Program-made: the position numbers and the translations under genes
Assembly: GCF_000237925.1 (NCBI RefSeq)
Contig: NC_031498.1
Span: 15,973,906 to 16,037,905 of the forward strand
Length of the DNA stretch: 64,000 bases
Source of the DNA: Schistosoma mansoni
Taxonomy: Eukaryota > Platyhelminthes > Trematoda > Strigeidida > Schistosomatidae
Direction: 5' to 3'
Shown here: one piece after another, positions 21,601-36,600 of the stretch
Layout of the letters: every line of letters begins with the position of its first letter
Numbering within the stretch: the stretch's first letter is position 1
The notes under the pieces: generated by a model
Seen by the model: the letters and a program-made list of their open reading frames with translations, nothing else
Told to the model about the DNA's origin: nothing
Databases searched by the model: none

Positions 21601-24600
21601 ACAAAGCTGATATGTTTGCGACTTTGTTCGGTTGAATACTATTCGATTTTATTTGGTGTACTAACGTATACTGTAATAGTGAAGCAGTCAAAATAGTTCC
21701 CATTCGGTAGTTTTTATATTAAGTGTGGAACTAACTGTATCATTGAATAGGTAAGTATACATTATAGTCTACAGTTAGTATTATGAAACGTTATGGTAAG
21801 CCCATAGTTGATAAACGAGCTTTAAGCGATGCTTAATTGACCTTGAGAATGTACACCTACCTAATAGAGTTAAATGAGGGTTATAAATTAATTCGAGGAG
21901 TTAGGATTTACAGTTGGATGTTAGGATTAGGAGGTAGATTTAGGCTTTTCATCACGAACTGATACCAGACATAATGCCAAAATGCTACTTAACCATTAGG
22001 ATAAATGAATTTCGCGCTGAAATCTGAGATCTACTATCTTAAATCTGATTGGTTCGTCCATAAAATATAGTTTCGCCAAAGGACAATTATATTACTACAA
22101 CTAAATTAATTTCCTTGTACAGATGTTTGAGGATTGTATATATTGACAATAACTTTAAGATTGATTACATTTTCTAATTGTAATTGATCAAATTTAAATA
22201 TAAAGATAACATACTACATTCAATGAATAATGTTCTGCAGTGGATAATAAAAACCGAATACGTTATTCTCTTGCTTATTTAGTAACCTATACTTTATACG
22301 TAGTATGCCTTGGCGTGCTATACTCATTGCCGTATAGTCAGGGTTGTAAAATTAGTTCATAAAATCATTTGTTGTCTTTCAGGACCTATTTATTTATTTA
22401 TTTATATATTAAAACACATACATATTGGTACATAAGGGCACCAGATACATATGCGCCACACAAAACAATGAAAATAGGAAGAGAAAGGATGAAAAGATAA
22501 GGCGGACTGAAATGTACAACCAGAAGACTCTTTCAGTTAAAAAAGTTAGAACCACTCTTTATGAAGAAAGTAGAAGAAGGTTACAGCAGGACTGCCATTG
22601 GCTTCTATTCTGAGCCATATCTGATAACGTCTCTAGCCACTGTGTTGCACCATCTCTCGGACCCCAGCCAGGGAGTCGTGAAGGACCAACAGAAGCTAGC
22701 CCTTTGCAGCTTTCTTTCATACCACGACACCATGTCATATACTGACCTCCTCTCCGCTTTTTCCAACCAGTCCCAGAGTCGGCAAATAATGCACGACGTG
22801 GAAGTCTCTGGGACGACATTCGTAAAACATATCCAAGTCACCGAAGTCGGTGTTTCAAGATGGTGACACCAATTGGATTATCGTCTCTGTGCCCGAACAC
22901 ATGATGCCGAACCTCTGCATTATTAACATGGTGTTGCCACTGGATGTCAGCAATCCTTCGGAGACAACGATGATCGAACACAGAGAGTCGTCTAACATCC
23001 TTAATTCGGAGAGGCCTATGTAGATAGATCCGAGTTTTTTTCCCAGTTCCAGAAGACAAGATAACTGTGATCTTTGACGTAATTCATCTAGGAAATAGCC
23101 GTAATTTTGCAAGTATGCCCACTGATTATCTTTCTTAATATTGCTTATTTGTCTGTTGTTTATTTGATTATATTTTTTTTACTTAGCTTTAAATGAATCT
23201 TGGTAGAATTTTTATTCCTTCATATTAGGCGTGTAAATTACTTAATATACAGTCGTAGGTCATACTGAAAGCTATTTCAAAAATAACTAACTAACAACTG
23301 ATTAGTGTGCCATAAATATATCAACAAATGAGCTTCGCAAGAATTCCTATATTGATTTCTTTTACACCATTTCAGAAATACTTTTCACGTGTTATTATCA
23401 CTTGAAAATATATTTCACAATCATTTTAGTGTTACATTAAAATGTACTAATTATTCTCCAACGTAAAGAAAACGACACAACATTGCATAGTTTTTAAAGT
23501 AGCCTTCAAACACAACATTCTTTTAATTAAAGAAAGTTTTAATTAAAAGCATGGTGAATATGAAGGTCACTTTGTGATGATTGGTTAATCTGTTTATCTA
23601 CTTTTTGACTAAAAAATGCATATGTTACTTAGATTGTATTGTTAAAATTGTAAAAGTCAGTATTTATCAAAGTACAAAACAAGATTTGCCAAAGTAATTT
23701 ATGTTCAAACAAGGATGTACTACAAATCTCTTAGTTCATTTAGCTGTATGATATGATTTTAAGGGAAATAATTGTACAATAAAGGATGTATTGATGTGTA
23801 TAAACATTGTCTGAAAAGACTGACTCTTTTTTAGGTAGTTTGTTTCAGTAATGCAGATCTCGATGCGTGAAATTATTGTAGTTGGGACTAAGATAAGAAC
23901 ACAATGAGCAGTCAAATTAAACAACAGAACTAATCCATGACGTTAACAATTATCAGTACGTACGTTGTGTGAGAATATATGCACTTCAACGTTGTTGTAG
24001 AACATAATTTCATGAGTATTTATTCGGTGTAACATAGCGATACGTTATTATTAACAAAATAATATTTTTATTGTACGTTTGTATACTAAGTTAATTATTC
24101 AAAACTTCGACTAAGATTAAATGAATAAGACTACTTCTAAATTATTCTTCCCTGCCCGATAATAATATTGAAAGGTCCAGTTTGTACAGAAGCTTTCTTG
24201 GTATAGACCCAAAGATATTTAAGCTTTTTATTAAATAAAATGGGACGTTTATACACAAAGTGTCAACACAAAATAAGCACGACAAAATGTAGGTAATTAG
24301 CCTATAGGTCACTCATTTCCCAGTCAACTAAAATCTGATTGTTAGGCCTACGTCTTGAGCATCGTATCACTTGAATACAATTTTCTGTTCACAGTTACAC
24401 AAAAATAATATGAATTATTCAGTCAGAGTGAATGATAAAGAGAGTTCAAATATGGACGTTTTAAAATTGATACAAACCAGTGATGAATTCCTTTCGTTTT
24501 TAATGTATGTATTTCATTACAATTCTGTTACAAATGCTTTGTGACAATCTTTTATCATTTCTTCCCAACAAATTCTGGCATATACAAACCTTTTAATGGC

Positions 24601-27600
24601 GATGAGTTAAGGTACTGTCAGTCAGTTAATCAGCATCTGCATTTTGTTCGATGTATTGAATGTTCTTTTCCACAGACAACCGAATGGACTAGAAAAGGAC
24701 ATTCAACTGCTTATTTTACCATAATTTATCACATGATTAAGAGATAGTTTATCATTAATAGTTTACAAAGAAACTTAGGCTGTGACAATAATTAATTATT
24801 ATATAAAATATTTTTAATGTTCCAGTGAGTAGAAAAATTAAGTTTTTCGACGTTTCATGATTCAGTACAAGCCACTTCTTCAGAGAATAAAGCAATGGTA
24901 GCGTGAGGAAAACAGTTGAAATAGGTCAAGATGACAATAAGAGATCTTTAATTCAAACGCACATTTCTTCCTAAATATACTAATATACTTACTGCCTCCA
25001 TAGTGTAGACTTTAGCCAGCACGCAATAAGTTTACGACAAACCGTTTCACGGACAGTTTTACAAACATCTTTCTCACTTGTACCTACAATCATTTAAAGA
25101 ATACAATAAGCACAATACATTGTAATGTCAGCTTGAATGATTAGTCTTACAGTTTTTTTTGCTTGAAAAGCACAAATCGTATCAGTATGAGAAAATAAAA
25201 TCCTTAGATAATTAAAACGACTTAGCGGAATAATATGTTTACGTTAAATAACTCAATAGCTTTTCATTCCAAATTGTTACTGAAGGTAAATAGTGAAACT
25301 AGGCATGAATATCAGCTATTTTCAAGCCAATATTTTGAGTTTTAAAAGTGTACTTAACGTGTTCAACAGTTTGAAATTTTCATTTATAACAATTAACAGA
25401 TTGAGTTTTAATAGAACACAGCAACTCATTATGTTTTCTATGCATTTAAAGTTTATTAATTTTTCATTGAAACAGTAAACAACTCTGAAAAGGTTAATTG
25501 TAAGTGAGATTCCTGAAATTCAATCTATCTCAATGAATGTAAAGCAATTACAGACGTTGAAATAAATCTAAGAGATCGGGATAATTTAAGTGAGAAAATA
25601 AGATATTCAATAGGTTATCACATTTCAGACACTTGGTACGACTCTCTAAACCGGATAGGTAGACTACATCGGTATCAAGTAAATTCTAGTATAAACCATA
25701 AAACTTGAATCACAAAAGCTTGGGTGAACTATCTCTTTAGCAGGAGTAAAATAGAAGTTATTAGTTGAACAACCTCTCCGATCGTAAACTAACTGTGTTT
25801 GAAAAGCAAACAGTATGGTCAATTTATTTCGCTAACCAGGAGAATTTCCTATAACAATTATACTCTCGTTGACCCTGAAACTTGATACCATCGAAAAGAC
25901 TAAATGAGGAAGCTGAATAGAATATATCAATTGACAGATGCAAAGGATTATTATGCAAAGTAAACATCAAAATAAATTACTGTAGGCTAAATAAAATAGA
26001 CCAAAAAAACGATTTATGTCGGGATTTAAGATTCCAATTAGCCCGAAAAGTTTACCACTGACAAATTCAAGGAAAAAATGTTCACATTTAGGTTTAACGA
26101 GTGGTGTCTGAAAGAGAATTTAAAAATAACGCTTAACTACTAGATGCTATTGAACTGTTGATAAATGACATATGATCATACTTAATACTACAACATCAAA
26201 ACCAATCAACAGCTATAAGTAATATACAACCAATGATATCGTCCTGAATACTATTAAGTTTATTTCATCATTTACCATGGCGTTCGACTGTTAGCCACAA
26301 TCTAACCTTGTCAAAAACTTGTAATTAAAAGTACTACCGAGATAATCATATGAAACACACAACGCTTTAGAATGAACAAATAGATAAGGATCAGGTTATA
26401 CAATAATTTAATCAATACGACTAGTTTATTACTAAAGAAAGGTAGCATTTAGTGATAATTCATTTGTATTTTAGTAAATACATGATCGATAAATCAAATC
26501 ATTGTCCTCTACTTCATGTTCACATTACCTGCAATATTCTTTTGTTGTACAACTGTTTCATCAATATCAAATTCTCCATGCAAAATATCCATGAAGAAAT
26601 CTGCTGGATTATTATGACCTTCGATGAAATAACCTTTAAATAAAAGGTAGATAAGCTCTGATTAGATAAAATTTAGTGATCCAATATATAACGAGCTTTT
26701 CGGTTGGAACATATTTTTCAGTTCAACATTTTGTACGGAAATTAGTAATACTACTACTACTGTTACTTAGTTACTTAGATCGATGTAGGTCGTGCGAGAT
26801 TTGAAAAGAAAAAAATAAGTAGTTGAAAATTGGATCCAAGATCTACTCTAAGTCTATGTTCAGTATATTGGAAAAAATATACATACATACATGAGAAATT
26901 CAGGGCCTCAAGTTATAAATATATATTTCACAAAATAGTATGACATAATTATGATTTAAGGGAAAACGGAGAAACAATTGAGTAAATAATATTAGGGGGA
27001 CATTCTGTTGTTTACAATGAGACAACTAGTGATTTTGCATCCTTTAAATTGTAAAAATAGCATGCCGACCGAGACAATGTTTCGAACTTCATAGAAGAGA
27101 TTACAATATATCTGTACAAAAACCAACGATTATTCTTCACTTAACTGTAACCATTCATTAACAATCAGTCTGTGGTTTATTTAGACATTTTTGAAACAAC
27201 TAAAAAATCCTCAATACCTGAACCTTTACGATAAAACACGTGAAAATTAGTCTAATAATAGATACTTACTATGAGGCATGTTGTAAGTCAGGAAAAGATT
27301 TAATAGGAATTTCAAAGTAAAACGTCAATAAAACAGTTAAACGGTGGTTAAAAAAGATTTATTAGACTATGCAAGACAATAAATAAGGCTGTAGTTCACT
27401 TCTGAATTGTTTACGTGAGAAAACACAACAGGATATAAATGAACTCATAAAACATCGATTAGAATAGCGGTGAAGAAGGAATATCTCAGCAATGTAATAA
27501 AGTTGAATTACTAGTCTGAAGTTTCTGGACTCGATTTTATGTGCGGCCGCATGACTTAAAATTTCCAAATCCTAAGATAAGTACTTATTGCTCTTCAGTT

Positions 27601-30600
27601 TTTAATGGTTTTCTATCTCTTTCGTGATGAAAATCCTCATTAAAATGAACAAAAGTTTCTACAAAAAACATCCAAGAAAACCTTATTTTCCTACGATAAT
27701 GACTAGTTGTTGGAATTAAACCATTCAACCTTCAAACTTTGCCCCAGTGAATTTAGTTGGAGCAGCCAGGTAGTCCTACTCGCTTTCGCATATAAAACGT
27801 GTAGCTCATGACTGAATAGAAAATTTTATGCTCAGTTACTGAATTACATAATTATTTATGACAGGGGAGTTGACATATAAACAAAACACGTTCGACACGA
27901 GACTAATTAAAAGATGGAAAGACTGTGTTTAATTATGTGAACAATCAAATGGAATGATACATCTACACATTGGTTTCTTGAAAACCATATTCCAGTGATT
28001 GCTGAAAAAATAATCCGTAAAAGAATGAAGCTAACCATGACAATCTATGTTTGCACCGCAATAGACATTTACATTTGTATCCAACACTGGTGCACACTTT
28101 AAAATGAGAATAAGTAAAATCACCGCTAAGGCTAAATAAAAGTACTTAATAAATCAAACATAAGAAATGTTTTTCCCCTTATTCTTACTACTGACCACAA
28201 TTTTCAAAATAAACAATTGGTGTTTGACCACCAGGTCCATGGTAAATCATTTGTCCATTGGAAATTATAGTAAGTCGATCAAATAGACGATAAATTGAAT
28301 ATTTTGGCTGATGGATTGAAAAAACAATTGTCCGACCAGAGTCTGCTAATCTGAAAAACAAATTTTAAAAAACGATATTTTATAGTGTTTAAATGTTAGA
28401 ATTTAAGACAAAACTTCACATTATCAAGGGATTTTTCATAAGTAAAATGTCTAAAAATGAAAACTAACTTATTCACCAGATACTTGGGCATGAGCCACAT
28501 TTTAAGTGTGACAGCTGACGATACTACTCCGTTTCTCGGACATGAATAGATGGAGTTGAGTTCGAACATGGGACGAACTTTGAACACTAAGACACTCACT
28601 CCGGAAATATCTAAGGTTAGCAGAGCGAAAGTGGCATATGAATTTCATGATAACATAAGCAAACCTATGTACAGTGATGAATGAGTTTCTCAACAAATGA
28701 TATTAAGAATTTGTATTTCTGATTGATAGTACACTAACAAACTAGAAAACATTGTAAGATAAGATTGATATGCAAATTAAATAGACGGGTTTTTCACAAA
28801 AAGCTAAATAAGTTTAATTTATCTTAGGAAACTCGTACAAACGTCGTCAATTCCATCTACGTTTTAAGACTAACCAAACAATCTCCCCTAATAAGCAGAG
28901 ATAGATGGTGGCTAGCAGAGAAATCCAGGACGTACGTTTCGTCCTATTTGGGACTCGTCAGCTGGATGTACCTATATCCCAGAGTTGGTGTTTGCTCCGA
29001 GACTCACTAATTTTTAGTGGGAGTAACTTTGAAAAAATTATTTGATTCACAAGAGAGAAAACAATAAAAACACCTCAACCTATTTCATTTGAATAAAATG
29101 AAATTTTAAATTCCATTTACTGGTTTAAAACAGCGATTCTGCAATACTTGGACTGTTAAGTATTGCTTATTCGACGCAGTTACTTATATGGTATATTGTT
29201 CTTTGGACACTTCACTTAACTGGTCCCCGGAATTAAAACACGATTTAAACAGGAACATTGTAATCCAAAACAAAACAACAAACTAAATAAGTTGAAATGA
29301 CAGTAAGGAAAATTTTTAGCATATTTATAAATTTTATACAGGAAGATCCTATAGTCTTGTCGATTTATCCAATTACGCTGACTGGCTACAAGTGGGCCAT
29401 GTAGCGTACTCTAACATAATCCTGCATAGAACATGCTATAATCCAATCTATGTCACGCTAACACAGAGTTAATCAATACTTAAAGGTGAATTGTGTCAAT
29501 GAAAAGTGTCTGTTTCTACTATGAGTAGTGAACAAGATAGCGAGTGGGGATAGTCAAATGTATTTGAGCACAAAATTACAGAATATCTCACTTAAGTCTG
29601 ACAACCATACAGTAAACAGTTGATTTGCAAACTACCAAATAATTGCCTCAATCTTGACTGTTCCTTTTGTAAAGATCAGTCCATCGTCTCTGATTTCATT
29701 GTTCATGCATTTTCATACCGATTGCGTTTCGTTTCCGTTGTTTCGTTATCCATCTTCTGCTGAAATACATTCTATGCCTGACCATCACCATATACTACTT
29801 ATGTGCATATACGTAACCCACACCACACTATGGATCCAATTATAGAAAAATGAATGTAAACTGTTGTAAACTTTTCCTGTCCTTAAGAAATTGTAATATG
29901 GAATGATTTATCGTGCTTTTAAAGCAAATTTATTTAACATGCATACATTGGATATAAAAACAAACTGGATATATTTTTTTAAAGTCACTATCACAAAATA
30001 TTTTATCATCCAGTAATGTGCTGCTTTAAGCTGATAACTACTATCAAATGTAATACTAAACAAAACACTCGTTCAAGAACACACGATTAAAATGCAATAA
30101 AATATTCATAAAAATTTCAACACCTCAATAACGATAAACAAGTCTAAATAAATATCAGTTTATTTTCGAGGAATAGTTTATAATTTGAAGTAGTCGACTT
30201 TCAACCAAACAATGGAGGGTTCATGTTTCGTTCTAGGCACTTTGGTTCAGGCAACCAAGTAATATCACCAGCTTTCACATAGACAAAGAGTAATCGTTTA
30301 GTGGTTAAGGCATTTCGCTTCCAACCAGTACGTCTCAGTTTCGAACTCTGATGCCCCACTGACCTTAGTTTGGGCAGCTTTATAGTACAAATAGCCCTTA
30401 ACATTTGGTAAGTGACTGAATCACATTGCATCAAATCCATAGAAAAAGCGTGGTATGAAGCCAATTACACAAACATATACTTGATCTTTGAGCAGCATAA
30501 TAAAGAAGTAGTTATAATGAGTTCAAATATAATATTTATAAACAATACGTACACATAACACTTAGTACATAAATTTCGAGTTTGCGCTAAATGCTAAGTT

Positions 30601-33600
30601 TTATCTAATGATACAAGCTTTGTCACTTTAATTTATACAAATGTGAAATATAGTTGGATAATCATTACTGGAAAAGCTATTTTATTTTCTTATGATCAAC
30701 GCAGGAAAAACTGATAGTCTTAAGGTTCTTTACAAAACAATTTTGGGAAGGTCAGTCATCCTGTTGAAATAATTCCATAGACCAGTATGTTTGCGATTTT
30801 TTTCATAGATGACCTTCTCACGGCCTACATATAGTAGATATTATCTTCAAAAAAAATAGAGATAAAAATAGTCGTACAGTCATTAAGCAAGAAGGTTTGT
30901 CAAAGGGGCTTTGACTTGGGATATCAGAAAACCCAGTACTATGATTTCTCTGATTACGACCCAGCTACTCTTATTGCTCAATAATCTTGGACACTACTTC
31001 ACTCGACAAGTCCTCAAATCAGAAAACGATTGGGCAGGAACGTAATTACATTCCAAATAACAAGGTTGGGAGGAATTAGGAATCACAATAAGAGAAATGT
31101 CGAGGATAATTATGATTTTCACATAAGAAGATTCTAGAGTCTGCTTCAAGTATCTACTTGCGCTGATTATTTAAGAAATAGCCAATCAGTGTGCCCCAAC
31201 ACAATCCTGTGCGGAACACGATTTGATCTAATCTATATCTCACTAACACAAAGGTTCCACGTGATTCGTTGTGTTTATAAGTTTCAAGCTTTTGAATAAA
31301 CAACCACATGTGAAGTTATTTCATTCACTGAAAACCATAAGTAAGAGTCTCTTGACATTAGTCCATTATATTTTGCATCAAATTTTTAATCCGAAGTAGG
31401 CCTAGTTTGAAAATAGAAGTTTACTCACGCGAACTACAGAAATTTTCTCAGTGACAATATTTTTAAAACAAAAAACTATATTTGCCTACCGTCTAAGTGT
31501 TTGAATTACTGTTCCAGCAGTGTATGAATCTAAACCTGTTGTAGGTTCATCCAGATAGAGAACTAAAGGATCATTCACTAATTCAATACCAATACATGTA
31601 CGTTTACGTTCACCCCCAGAAACACCACAGGTCGATTGAGTTCCAATCTGAATTTTTGTAACGGTAAGATTTTTAATACTGTTAGTAAGCAAAATAAATA
31701 CTTTTCGTCATATGGATAAAGCTATTCTGAAAATAAACTTCGAGTATATACATATGTACAAATAAAAAGTAATTTTTCTTCTAGATATTTTAATGGGGAT
31801 ACTAATACAGACATTCTAGATGGCCTTACGATAGATAGCTAAGACTAACATTTCGTAAGTCTGAGTTGTTGACTAATTTTTTATCACGAGCACATTCCTT
31901 TTTTCTGTTTAACGCTAACCAGAACACACATTGAGAAAATCACCCAAATGCGTCACAAGGCAAGCCCCCACATGGAATCCTGAAGGTCAAAGGAGAAGAG
32001 GAAGACCAAAGAACACATTACGCCAAGAAATGGAGACATACATGAAAAGAATGAACAAACGTTGAATAGAACTTGAAAAGAAGGCCCAGGACAGAGTGGG
32101 TTGGAGAATGCTGGTCGGCGGCCTATGCTCCATTGAGGGTGACAGGAGTAAGTACGTAAGTAAGTAACATTCTTCAGCATTAAAAATTACTAATGCCCTA
32201 GGTACTGACTCTTGCTCATCTTATCACTATGATATCAGCAATCCAAAGGATTCCAGAATCCATCAAAATGCAAACACCACCACGATTAAATATTTGATGA
32301 TTAGCACATGTGACCTAGATTTGTTATTTATAATTGTATTCAATAGACACGCACATAAGAGACAGAAGTAAACAGGATCAAAGGTATATTTAGCTGTTAA
32401 TATATCTTCTACTCAAGTTCACGTATTTTTTGTCTCCATTAATAAATAATATTGTTATGTACCCCTTAAGTGGTGTATATGCACTCATTAACCCAAATTT
32501 AAGCAACATACAGTCAATTCCATCTTATTGCAGCATGGGAATACCCCAACAACTTGAAGGCTGTGAGCAAATTTTCTATGATAGAGATTGTAAATTTATG
32601 GCCGTATGAAGGTGACGTCAGGATTTCTTGACCTTCGGCTTTAGTAGAGGATGTAATGCTGATATTTTATTTTATATACTTTCCTTTGGTAATAGGAAGA
32701 GCGGTAATAATAAGAAACAGCAGTATTACTAGAAATATAGTAAATATTCTTTGACAACTCGATACTTTGGTATTCACAGTTCATGGAGAAATGCCTTTTT
32801 ATTCGACTAATTGAGAGGTATAGTCAAGAGATAAATTAATATGAAAGACGTATTGAAATTTAAAAGTTGAATGAAAGGAAGAAAATAAAATAACTAAAAA
32901 AAACTTGTTCTTGATATTTAGCAGATTTATTTGGATGATCGGGTTTGCTTAGTATATATATATATATATTTATTCTCTGGACAGTGCTTGAATAACATAC
33001 ACCAAGTAAAGAACAATGGGAGATATCGTTCAACCACTTCCTATTGTCTTCGGTGGGTAACCGACTAACACCCGACGCGGTTGAATCCCACTGATGACTG
33101 TTTCTCACAATGATTCCGAGAATGAATGCTCACCAATGAGCACATGATAACTATTGTGGTGTGTGCTACTGATGTCGACAGATATAAGTAGTATGTATCA
33201 TCAATCGAAAGTGAAATACCTGTCCGCAGAATGTCAAGAAGACCGAAGAAAAGAGAACAGAGAATGATTGCCGTGGAAAAGAAGGGACAGTGAAGTCTGA
33301 GACGATCAATTGAAATTTGCAAAAAGAACAGTCAAGTTTGAGACAATTGATTGACATTTTGCAAATTAAGTATTTACCGTATGGTTCTCAGGTTTTACTA
33401 AGATGTTCTGTAATTTTGTATTCAAATACATTCATTTGTTTTCATTTGTTCTTGTTCACTACACTATTAGTATAGACGGTTTTATCAAAATATCTTAATG
33501 TTATTGGAATTATGTATATAACTAAATTAAACGGTTATTGGAAAGCAGGAGGCACTGGACATCTGTAAACATCCACGACTCCACCAGGGACTGAACTAAG

Positions 33601-36600
33601 GACCTCCAGACCTCCTGCCGAGCACTTAACCATTGGACCACTGAGTTAATCTCTGATGATTTGGATTTGTTTAACTCAAATCAATTTGCGAAATGCAAGC
33701 CATTGAATACCATTTCAGTGGTCTAGATGTTAGAGGCTTAGTGAGAGACCTGAAGATCCTGAGTATGATCCCTGACTGAGTCATAAATCCGCACTTCTGA
33801 GTCGTATACTAGAATGAAACAGCTATCCAATGCCTCTTGGTATTGGGTGGTTATCTAATTTAAGTCTATTCGTAATATCAACAAAGCCCAACGATCTCCA
33901 CAAACACCCCATAAAGAATAACTGAATTTGCAAATGTCATTTCCTACAATTAAAGAATACATCATATATATTCAGAGAACTTACTATCCGATCAGCGACA
34001 GAGGTAAGACCAAGTTCTTCAATGACACTGGACACTTTTTCGTCTCTTTCACGTGCGGCAGTACAACGAGGTAATCGTAGTGTAGCAGAAAAAGTAATAT
34101 TCTCTCGAATTGTAAGTGTTTCCATGACTATATTTTCCTGAGGCAAAATAAAACAGTGTATCAATAAACCATGAACACACACGTATAACTCGAAATTTCG
34201 ACAGAGATTTTTATAGCTGAAAGCACATGTCTAGACTCAGATTACGCTCTAGTTCAGGCACATATGTGTTTAAGTCTTACTGTGTGTAAACAAGCTACAG
34301 CAAGAAAATCCTTCACAGTTCAAGTTATGATGATGTTAAGAATATATTTCAGGAACAACTAGAGAAGTTATTCAATAATAAAAGCGATAACCAGCTCGAG
34401 GTAGCTTGAGATGATATTCAAAACGTTGCTGAAACAGCAATGATATCTGCTAGCAACTTAAACCGAAGAAGAACCAAAGGATTTCAGTGACGCCTACTGA
34501 ACTGACAGATTCTCAGAAACTTATAGAGTTTAGCTCCGGACACGATGAGGACTGGAGGCAGCTTAGACGTAGGCTGATAAAAACCTACACAGTGATCGTG
34601 AGCAGTGGTGGGTAGCGAAATCAGAAGAGAAGGAAAAGGCATCAGAAATAAGTAACAGCACACAGCTGTTCAGACTTATCGAGAAAACTGGCATTAAAAA
34701 TCTAACTGTTAGTGAGACTATCTCCAAAACAGATAGGACTATTATTCGCTCTCAATCCAGGAGATTGGATCGGTAGGAAAACACTTTAGGAACAGTTCAA
34801 CTAGTCTTCAGCCACATTTCAGTTACCCATTATCTCCAAGAAACCAGAATGACACACTAAAGCAAGTCCTTCAACTCTTAGCGAGGTTGAATGGGTTATA
34901 GGCAATCAAAAGCGAGAGGGTCTGATGGACTAATCCCTGAGACTTTTAAGGATGATGGTCCAGTTTTGGCATCTAGATTAAACGAGATCTTAGCTAAAAT
35001 ATGGAAACTGGACGTAATCCTATTTGACTGGTCTCGATCGCTAATCGTCCCAGTTTATAAGAAAGGATAAAAATCCTCATGTGACAATCACATAGGAATC
35101 AGTTTAACTAATACGGCTTCTAACACATTATTTTCAAGAATAATTCTATACTTAACTTGAGCTTGTGAAGAGCGAACCCGAGAAAACCAGGCTGGTTTCA
35201 GACCTGAACGTGGATACATATACTAAATATACACCTCTCAGCAGATTCTGGAACATCGACACACTTTTCGATGTCTGACCATATTTCTATTCCTTGACTT
35301 TAAGGCGGCATTCGACTCTTTTGATTGTGAGGTTATGTGGCAGTGTCTGTCACTGAAAGGCGTAGGAAACAAGTACATTAACTTTGTACATTAACTCTAC
35401 TGGAACACCATCGGTCGAGTCGAAGCTTATGGAAAACTGTAATTATAATTGCCTACTTCAAGTAGTATTGGTCTGGGTTGTCCGATTTCTCCATTTTTAC
35501 TTAATTTTGTCATAGACATGCTTTCAGAGATGACACTTTCATCGTCTGACTTTTCAGGGATTGATCTATCAGTAAGTTAACTTGTTGACTTAGAATACCC
35601 AGATGATGTAGTTCTGCTCAGTGAAGACGCTGACAAAATGCAGTCTTCTGATCACCTTAAGCAACAATGCAGGCATGTTAGGGATGTGATTCTCTCTTCA
35701 CAAATGTGAAATGCTGTTTCAGAAATGGCTTGCGTCAGCACCTTAATTAACGATAGGGTATGAAGTAGTTGAGCATGTCCACCAATTCACGAGTCTCATT
35801 AATCCTGACGGTCTGATTCAGAAGGCTCAGTTGGCCCTTGCCAACTTGCGTCACTTGTGATGTAGTTGAAATATCTGTCTGTCAACCGGAGGACGAAAAT
35901 GGAGGATATTCGTAATTTACTAGCATTCGGTCATGCGTATCTTCCAAGCATTTCTTGTGTACTTTTGGGTTAACGGGTTAGCTATACATGGTTTAGGAAT
36001 AATGTACTAAGTAAGAATGACAAATCTATTGATAACGTAGTAAACATTCACCAATAGAGGCGGTCAGGACATGTGTGACATATACTCAACCACCGCCTAT
36101 CTCGACGGGAGATGTTTTCTGGTGTAGGGGTAGACTGGAAGAAAAGATAGGGGTGAAGGAACCAAAACACAGCATCAGTCCATGAAGTCATTGGCAGTTT
36201 GACTGAGCCGTGCTAATAGGTTTAGACTGTCTGGATGAGGTCCTGTTGATTATCGTAATCAATTGCTAGAGACTTGCAATAACATAACTCGAAGTCGTTC
36301 TTAATGGCACAGGTGCGTTCATTTTTTGTCTTCGACCAAATTCTGATCTCTTTAATTAATCATAACATTTTCGTTTTTATTTTATTATTTTTATTTTGTT
36401 GAATCGTATCTTCGATGCCTAATCTTTTCAATCGCCACTCATATTGTTACTACTTCTAATATTCTGAGATTTAGCCTGGCAATTTCATATTTCTGTACTA
36501 ATGGGATATAGCAACTTGAACCGATATACGTACGTAACAGGTTCTGCGTTGCGACTGGCCGACTGACTGACTGAATGAATGGTATAATTGTGTAAAATTG

